Source: Nocardia sp. (lineage in GTDB: Bacteria > Actinomycetota > Actinomycetes > Mycobacteriales > Mycobacteriaceae). From it: DNA of 11,313 nucleotides. Location of the stretch: the NCBI GenBank assembly GCA_017354515.1, contig JAFMQT010000078.1, positions 1-11,313 of the forward strand, in the 5' to 3' direction. The first letter of the stretch is position 1; each line of letters begins with the position of its first letter. Both the position numbers and the translations under genes were made by a program. The notes below the pieces were generated by a model. The model worked only from the letters and a program-made list of their open reading frames with translations, was not told the DNA's origin and did not search any database. Below are positions 7,714-11,313 of this stretch, in pieces.

Positions 7714-8745
7714 CTACGACTCCTCTCGCAGCAACGGGATCACCGGTGCGAAAGCGTCCATCTGCGTCGGAAACACTCCAACATATGACATCGATGTCAA
7801 TCGCCGCACGTTACGAATCTGGTCGGCGATCTCCTCGTATGTGCCGATGGCCACATACGGAGAATCCAGGATATCCCGAACCGACAGCTGCACATCGACC
7901 TCGAGATCCGGATGCAGGCCCTTGTCGATCGCGGCCAGCGCCATCTCGGCGGTGCGCTCACGATCATCGGTGACGACCACCGCGGTGATGGTCCAATTCA
8001 GCTCGATATCGGCGAACCGATCCCCGGCGGCCTCCTTGATCAGATTCACCTTCTCGACGGTCTTGTCCAGGGTGATACCCGACAGCAGGCCCTTACCGTC
8101 CTTGGTGGTGCGCGGCACGATGGAGATGATGTCGGCGTGTTCGGCGGCCAGGCGCAACATCTTGGGACCGCCACCGCCGGTCACCAGCGGCGGCCGCGGA
8201 CCCTGCCGCGGTCGCGGGGTGCCCTTGATACCGCGCACCTGATAGTGCTTGCCCTCGAAGTGGCACTCCTGTCCGCGCAGCAGCACATCCAGGATGGTCA
8301 GCGTCTCGTCCAGTTTCTCGAGCCGCACCCCGGGCGTTTCGTAGGGCAGTCCGGCCGCCTCGAATTCGCTCTTGATCCATCCCGCACCGACGCCGAGCTC
8401 CAGGCGGCCCCGGGACAGCACGTCGATGGTGGCGGCATCCTTGGCCAGCACCACAGGATGACGGAAACCGTTGGCCAGCACCGAGGTTCCGATCCGGATC
8501 CGGTCGGTGGCCACCGCCAGCGCACCGAGCGCGGCGATCGGGCCGACCTGAGGTCCCAGATGATCGGGGATCGCGAAGGAGTCGTAGCCGTACTCCTCGG
8601 CCTGCTGCGCGAGTTTCACGAACTTGCGCGCCCCGCCCTCCTGCTGATTTCCCTCACCGGCAGCAGCGAATCGGAACGCGCGCGCGGGCACGCCCAACGC
8701 TGTCATCTCGGCACCGCTGGTCACGCCGACGGCGGTTTCTGTCAT
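7714..8745 (-). CDS. LLM-class F420-dependent type oxidoreductase
   Basis: This 343-residue protein belongs to the luciferase-like monooxygenase superfamily, a TIM-barrel fold. Many actinobacterial members use reduced cofactor F420 rather than FMN. Visible family features are FRFAAAG near 24-30, YGYDSFAIPDHLGP (53-65), an ATDRIRIGTSVLANGFRHP strand-loop (79-97), SRGRLELGVGAGW (111-123), PPLVTGGGGPKMLRLAAEHAD (about 185-205) and a C-terminal GTYEEIADQI. The RHPVVLAKDAATIDVLSRGR stretch is typical of F420-dependent members of the TIGR03621-like type. The substrate cannot be read from sequence. There is no signal peptide or Tat motif, so it is probably cytosolic, unlike the Tat-exported hydroxymycolic acid dehydrogenase of M. 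tuberculosis. The start at 8745 is chosen for AGGAG 9 bases upstream; the open frame extends 28 codons further without a ribosome site. It stands alone between spacers of 158 and 247 bp, so it may have its own promoter. In M. tuberculosis fadD32 directly follows Rv3802c, so this gene is an insertion relative to that order. Confidence 0.9.
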   Translation of the reverse strand: MTETAVGVTSGAEMTALGVPARAFRFAAAGEGNQQEGGARKFVKLAQQAEEYGYDSFAIPDHLGPQVGPIAALGALAVATDRIRIGTSVLANGFRHPVVLAKDAATIDVLSRGRLELGVGAGWIKSEFEAAGLPYETPGVRLEKLDETLTILDVLLRGQECHFEGKHYQVRGIKGTPRPRQGPRPPLVTGGGGPKMLRLAAEHADIISIVPRTTKDGKGLLSGITLDKTVEKVNLIKEAAGDRFADIELNWTITAVVVTDDRERTAEMALAAIDKGLHPDLEVDVQLSVRDILDSPYVAIGTYEEIADQIRNVRRLTSMSYVGVFPTQMDAFAPVIPLLREES

Positions 8746-8754
8746 GAACAATTG

Positions 8755-8759
8755 CTCCT
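8755..8759 (-). promoter_or_regulatory. Shine-Dalgarno that fixes the oxidoreductase start
   Basis: AGGAG lies 9 bases upstream of the ATG at 8745 on the minus strand. No comparable site precedes the longer frame beginning at 8829. Confidence 0.7.
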
Positions 8760-8835
8760 GGCTGTGCTGAAATGCTGCGGCCCCACCTGGCCCGGAACCC
8801 ATATCCGAGCCGCGCGGTGGCACGATCACCGCTGC

Positions 8836-8871
8836 ACTTTACAGCCTTCACCAAATCTGAGTGACCCTCAG
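8836..8871 (-). promoter_or_regulatory. Candidate promoter/operator of the oxidoreductase gene
   Basis: On the minus strand TGTAAAGT (TG then TAAAGT, 8841-8836) resembles an extended -10 element about 90 bases before the start codon. An inverted repeat CTGAG-N5-CTCAG (8857-8871) would overlap the -35 position, which lacks a good TTGACA match. This is consistent with a regulator-dependent promoter, but it is motif evidence only. Confidence 0.25.
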
Positions 8872-8884
8872 GTTTAGTTTCGGT

Positions 8885-8898
8885 CGCGGGCCCCCGCG
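8885..8898 (-). terminator. GC-rich hairpin just after the cutinase-like gene
   Basis: CGCGG (8885-8889) pairs with CCGCG (8894-8898) around a 4-base loop, only 5 bases downstream of the stop codon at 8904-8906. The strand then reads ACCGAAACTAAACC without a T-run. Such tail-less hairpins are often proposed as terminators in high-GC actinobacteria. Function is inferred from position. Confidence 0.3.
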
Positions 8899-8903
8899 CG
8901 GTC

Positions 8904-9887
8904 CTACGCGTGCGGCGGATGCGGAGCGTTGGCGATGAGTCCCTCGGCCCATCCCGCCGTCCAATGGGTCGCCGTCGTACCGTCCTGATCGACCGCGAAC
9001 GAGTTGTACAGCGAGTGCACCGGGTTACCGGCCGCGTTGACCAGCTTCAGCAGGCTCGGGATCATATTCACCGGATTCATCGCATCCGGTGGGGCCGTGC
9101 AGATCAGATCGCCCGGAGCGCAGATCGTGAAGGTGCGACCGGCCAACTCCCCGAACCCCGAACGCGGACCGGTCATCGTGATACCGGGAACCGAAATGCC
9201 CTTCAGGGTCACCTCCGCACCCACACCGTCGGGCGTCTGGCCGATCTCGGTCGCCTGGCCGGGACCGCCGGCCCGGCGGCCGTCGGCGATCAGGGTTACT
9301 CCGAGCACCTGATCCGCGCTGACCGGCCCGCTCCCGTTCCCGATCTGCTCGGCGATATCACCGGCGATGACCGCGCCCTGGGAGAAACCGGCGATCACAT
9401 AGTTGGTCAGCGGGCATTGTTTCGACATCCGCGTCAACTCGTCGGTGGCCCGCTGTGTGCCCTCCGAACGACTGTTGTTGTAGGACTGCTGACCGTCCGG
9501 CGGAAACGCGATCGGATTGGAGAACTGCGCGACGTAAGGGACGGTATACACGTCGACGCGGGACTCCGGGAACTTCGCTCGCACCGGCTTGGTCACATTC
9601 AGCATCAGCGAGGCCGGATTGGCCGTCGGATTATGCGGATCGTCGGTGCTGCTCGACTCCCACGTACCCGGAATTGCCAGTAACTGCACATCCGGGCAGG
9701 ACGCCGGTTGACTGTTCGGCCGCGGTGGTTTCGTCGGTTGCGGGCCCGGAACGTTCAGACGACCCGCGAGCAGGTACCACAGCAGCAGCACGATGACGAT
9801 CCCCAGAACCGCCAAGATCAACAGCATCAGACAGCCGGGCCGGCGGCGCCTGCCACCGGCGTAGCCCGAACCTCGCCGCGCGCTCAT
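8904..9887 (-). CDS. Cutinase-like membrane-anchored serine esterase, Rv3802c (Culp6) homologue
   Basis: This 327-residue alpha/beta hydrolase of the cutinase family has a basic N-terminus (GGRRRRPGC), one membrane segment (about 19-41), then a Pro-rich stalk (about 47-62) before the catalytic domain, so it faces the periplasm or envelope. The catalytic triad is visible: Ser169 in AGFSQG, Asp260 in CAPGDLIC, His291 in GNPVHSLYN. Spacings match M. tuberculosis Rv3802c closely (Ser175, Asp268, His299). Likely disulfide cysteines include Cys64-Cys158 and Cys256-Cys263. Rv3802c is an essential phospholipase/thioesterase-type enzyme linked to mycolate envelope physiology, encoded next to fadD32 in M. 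tuberculosis; here one gene separates them. The ATG overlaps the upstream lipoprotein stop as ATGA (9887-9884), and no Shine-Dalgarno is visible before it, so translation probably depends on reinitiation from the lipoprotein gene. The natural substrate is not deducible here. Confidence 0.93.
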   Translation of the reverse strand: MSARRGSGYAGGRRRRPGCLMLLILAVLGIVIVLLLWYLLAGRLNVPGPQPTKPPRPNSQPASCPDVQLLAIPGTWESSSTDDPHNPTANPASLMLNVTKPVRAKFPESRVDVYTVPYVAQFSNPIAFPPDGQQSYNNSRSEGTQRATDELTRMSKQCPLTNYVIAGFSQGAVIAGDIAEQIGNGSGPVSADQVLGVTLIADGRRAGGPGQATEIGQTPDGVGAEVTLKGISVPGITMTGPRSGFGELAGRTFTICAPGDLICTAPPDAMNPVNMIPSLLKLVNAAGNPVHSLYNSFAVDQDGTTATHWTAGWAEGLIANAPHPPHA

Positions 9888-10495
9888 TTGCCGCAGTAGG
9901 ACTGATTGGCGGTGTCCAGATAGGTCTGCGCGACCTGCTCGACCGGCATCTTGTGCGGATCGAACCCGGGATCGGAACCGGCCATCGCGGTGACGTAGGT
10001 CCGGATCTCGAGCGGATTGACGTTGTGCGACTGGCTGGTGCAGATGTAATTGGCCGCCGCGATCGCGATATCGGGACTCGACGGCGTCACTCCGCGCGAA
10101 CTCAGTGCGGCCAGATACGCCTTGTCCTTGTCGGTGAGCTGCGGCGGCGGCGGGGAGGAGGTGATCGCCTGCGGCTGTTCGGAGCCGCTGGGGGGCTGAG
10201 CCGGCTGCTGCGGCGCCGGCTGCTGCTGCGGCGTCGGCCGCCCGCCACCGGCCGAGGTCGGCGCGGATGTGGTCGCCGATGCGCTGGGCTTCACCGTGGT
10301 GGACGGCGCCTCAACCGACGGAGTACTCGACGCCGTCGAATCATTACCACCGCAGGCGGCCAGCATTCCGGTGGCCGTCAGCGCCAGCAGCACGCCGGCC
10401 GTCCTGGCACGGGCACCGCGCCAGGTCCTGCCCCGCGCATGCCCGATCTGCACGTGCGCACTGTGCTGTGGTCCGCCCCGCTGGGTCGCAAGCAT
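9884..10495 (-). CDS. DUF732-type lipoprotein
   Basis: This is a 203-residue predicted lipoprotein. A basic N-region (RGRTWRGARAR, 21-31) and a hydrophobic stretch lead to the lipobox MLAAC with Cys48. Next comes a low-complexity Ser/Thr/Pro/Gln linker (about 50-118) that could span cell-wall space. The C-terminal domain (about 120-203) has the DUF732 pattern: an acidic TDKDKAYLAAL start, an ANYIC helix, a PLEIRTYV segment and a terminal A-QSYCG with Cys152 and Cys201 probably paired. The domain has no known biochemical function. Start choice: the ATG at 10495 is preceded by GAGG ten bases away, but the N-region is long for a lipoprotein, and a GTG at residue 15 (10453) is a possible alternative. 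It is translationally coupled to the downstream cutinase-like gene (ATGA overlap), suggesting a joint role at the envelope, for example as a partner of the esterase. That role is inference. Confidence 0.85.
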   Translation of the reverse strand: MLATQRGGPQHSAHVQIGHARGRTWRGARARTAGVLLALTATGMLAACGGNDSTASSTPSVEAPSTTVKPSASATTSAPTSAGGGRPTPQQQPAPQQPAQPPSGSEQPQAITSSPPPPQLTDKDKAYLAALSSRGVTPSSPDIAIAAANYICTSQSHNVNPLEIRTYVTAMAGSDPGFDPHKMPVEQVAQTYLDTANQSYCGK

Positions 10496-10524
10496 GTATC
10501 CGTATCCTCAATCCTGGGTTCTCG

Positions 10525-10543
10525 GCGTCGGCTCCACCGACGC
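10525..10543 (-). promoter_or_regulatory. Strong hairpin in the leader of the lipoprotein-esterase pair
   Basis: GCGTCGG (10525-10531) and CCGACGC (10537-10543) form a perfect 7 bp, mostly G-C stem with a 5-base loop. It lies 30 bases before the lipoprotein start codon and about 15 bases before its GAGG, with no T-run after it. It may be a terminator for the LGFP gene (about 105 bp downstream of its stop) or a leader structure affecting translation. The 152 bp spacer also has an AT-richer patch (about 10545-10570) that could hold a promoter; TACAGT is the best -10-like match, without a good -35. Confidence 0.3.
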
Positions 10544-10647
10544 GGATTACTGTACTTGCGGCACATATGAGCACTCTGAGGTTCGGTGCGACCGCACAGC
10601 ACCCGCCTGGCTCACGACACCACGCCGATTCGGGACATACTCGCTTT

Positions 10648-11313
10648 CTACGGCGCGTGGACCTCCGGGGGCTTGCCCTTGGGCAGCACGATGAATCCGG
10701 TCTGGAAATTCTGCTGCATACCACCCGGGACCGGGAACTCATCGCTGATCGGATAGCCGAGCCGGCCGTTCTCGAAGCCCTCGTGCCCCCACGCGTCCAT
10801 GAACGGTCCATTCCGTACCGCCCACGCCGCCGACAGCGGGCTCCAGTAGATATTGCCGCCCTCGAATCGGCTGAACCGGCCCAGCGCCTTGCTCGGCAGT
10901 TCCTCCGAGGTGGGGAAGCCCAGCGGGCTGTTCTCGAATCCCATCTGCCCGTACTTGCCCAGGATCAGACCGCCCAGCCGGTGCGCACCGGACCTGGCGC
11001 TGAAGTACAGCGGCCCGTTCTGGAAGGCCTGGACGAAGCCATCCCTATTCGGCGTCTTGGCCTCCGCGCCGATCGGGTAACCGGCCGGTCCGTGTTCGAA
11101 GCCCTGATGCCCCCACTCGGCCAGGATCGCGCCGCGCACCACCTGGGCGCCGGTCTGCGGACTCCAATAGATCGAACCGCCCTGGAAACTCTGGAACCGT
11201 CCGTGTCCGTCCGGCAGCGGCCGTTCGGCGTCGGTCGGCAGGCCCAGCGGACTGCCCGGCCCGCCGGCGGCCTGGTAGGTACCGGCGATGGCGCCCGCCA
11301 CCGCATGCGGTGC
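10648..11313 (-). CDS. LGFP-repeat cell-wall protein, C-terminal part
   Basis: The last 221 codons of a gene that enters from the right edge. The frame is open to base 11313, so the GTG at 11301 is not a true start. The whole visible protein is four LGFP repeats with LG(L/F/Y)P-like cores at residues 23-26 (LGLP), 77-80 (AGYP), 131-134 (LGFP) and 185-188 (LGYP), exactly 54 residues apart. Units share G-I---WG--GFE-G-LGYP, a phenylalanine pair and an IYWSP-type strand. The tail is a short basic-proline end (PKGKPPEVHAP). LGFP repeats occur at the C-terminus of secreted mycolyltransferases such as corynebacterial PS1/Cmt1 and other envelope hydrolases, where they are thought to bind the cell wall. 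The missing N-terminal part may therefore be a mycolyltransferase, esterase or amidase, or only a signal peptide. The right-hand edge hides this. Confidence 0.9.
   Translation of the reverse strand, partial: APHAVAGAIAGTYQAAGGPGSPLGLPTDAERPLPDGHGRFQSFQGGSIYWSPQTGAQVVRGAILAEWGHQGFEHGPAGYPIGAEAKTPNRDGFVQAFQNGPLYFSARSGAHRLGGLILGKYGQMGFENSPLGFPTSEELPSKALGRFSRFEGGNIYWSPLSAAWAVRNGPFMDAWGHEGFENGRLGYPISDEFPVPGGMQQNFQTGFIVLPKGKPPEVHAP
10663..11313 (-). repeat. Four tandem LGFP repeats, 162 bp period
   Basis: Four protein-level repeats of 54 residues lie within the truncated gene. Approximate unit boundaries (residues of the visible part) are 1-58, 59-112, 113-166 and 167-217. The exact periodicity of the cores indicates duplication with no indels. 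The third unit keeps the full LGFP signature, while the second has AGYP. Confidence 0.85.

Noticed and set aside
8746..8829. A 28-codon upstream extension of the oxidoreductase
   Set aside because: No ribosome site precedes 8829, and the longer form covers the AGGAG and the likely promoter. The shorter start at 8745 is better supported.
7912..8877. A 321-codon open frame on the plus strand
   Set aside because: It is antisense to the LLM oxidoreductase gene, which has clear family motifs. The plus-strand product has none.
9953..10570. A 205-codon plus-strand frame opposite the lipoprotein
   Set aside because: It is Arg/Gly low-complexity and antisense to a gene with a clear lipobox and DUF732 domain.
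11299..11301. GTG as the start of the LGFP protein
   Set aside because: The frame continues in the same LGFP repeat (APHA) to the window edge, there is no signal peptide, and the first unit would be cut. The gene is treated as truncated by the window.
1..11313. Mobile elements, tRNAs, CRISPR arrays or toxin-antitoxin genes
   Set aside because: No transposase-like frame, no terminal inverted repeats with target duplications, no cloverleaf and no regularly spaced repeats were seen. The LGFP periodicity is protein-coding repetition.

Overview
The window is a mycolic-acid condensation locus from a high-GC actinobacterium of the mycolate-producing order Mycobacteriales. A Nocardia- or Rhodococcus-type genome is most likely. 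The evidence is a complete Pks13-type condensase next to a FadD32-type fatty acyl-AMP ligase and the first codons of an AccD4-type carboxyltransferase, a trio known only from mycolate makers. The gene order differs from Mycobacterium tuberculosis, and a F420-type oxidoreductase and LGFP repeats are present, which points away from Mycobacterium itself. The genus call is an inference. All supported genes lie on the minus strand, so transcription runs from right (11313) to left (1).

Layout in transcription order. (1) 11313-10648: 3' part of a gene for a secreted-type protein made of four LGFP repeats, cut by the window edge. (2) 10495-9884: a DUF732 lipoprotein. (3) 9887-8904: a membrane-anchored cutinase-like serine esterase equivalent to M. 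tuberculosis Rv3802c (Culp6), overlapping gene 2 by 4 bp. (4) 8745-7714: a luciferase-like, F420-dependent type oxidoreductase standing alone between two long spacers. (5) 7466-5544: fadD32. (6) 5400-160: pks13. (7) 163 to the left edge: the start of accD4, overlapping pks13 by 4 bp (GTGA).

How the genes work together, from established knowledge of the family. FadD32 activates the long meromycolic acid as an acyl-AMP and loads it on the N-terminal carrier domain of Pks13. The AccD4-containing carboxylase makes the 2-carboxyacyl-CoA extender, which the Pks13 acyltransferase places on the second carrier domain. The ketosynthase condenses the two chains and the thioesterase transfers the 3-oxo product to trehalose. 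The right half encodes envelope proteins (esterase, lipoprotein, LGFP protein) that plausibly act on or bind the outer mycolate layer or the arabinogalactan-peptidoglycan.

The core enzymes are orthodox. Points worth a second look are: the oxidoreductase between fadD32 and the Rv3802c homologue; substitutions at residues known in M. tuberculosis as inhibitor contacts (Pks13 thioesterase) or a regulatory phosphosite (FadD32 Thr552); a serine-less carrier-like domain in Pks13; two DnaA-box-like sequences in the fadD32-pks13 spacer; and a translationally coupled lipoprotein-esterase pair. No RNA genes, insertion sequences, CRISPR arrays or prophage genes were seen. No gene-free stretch exceeds 300 bases.
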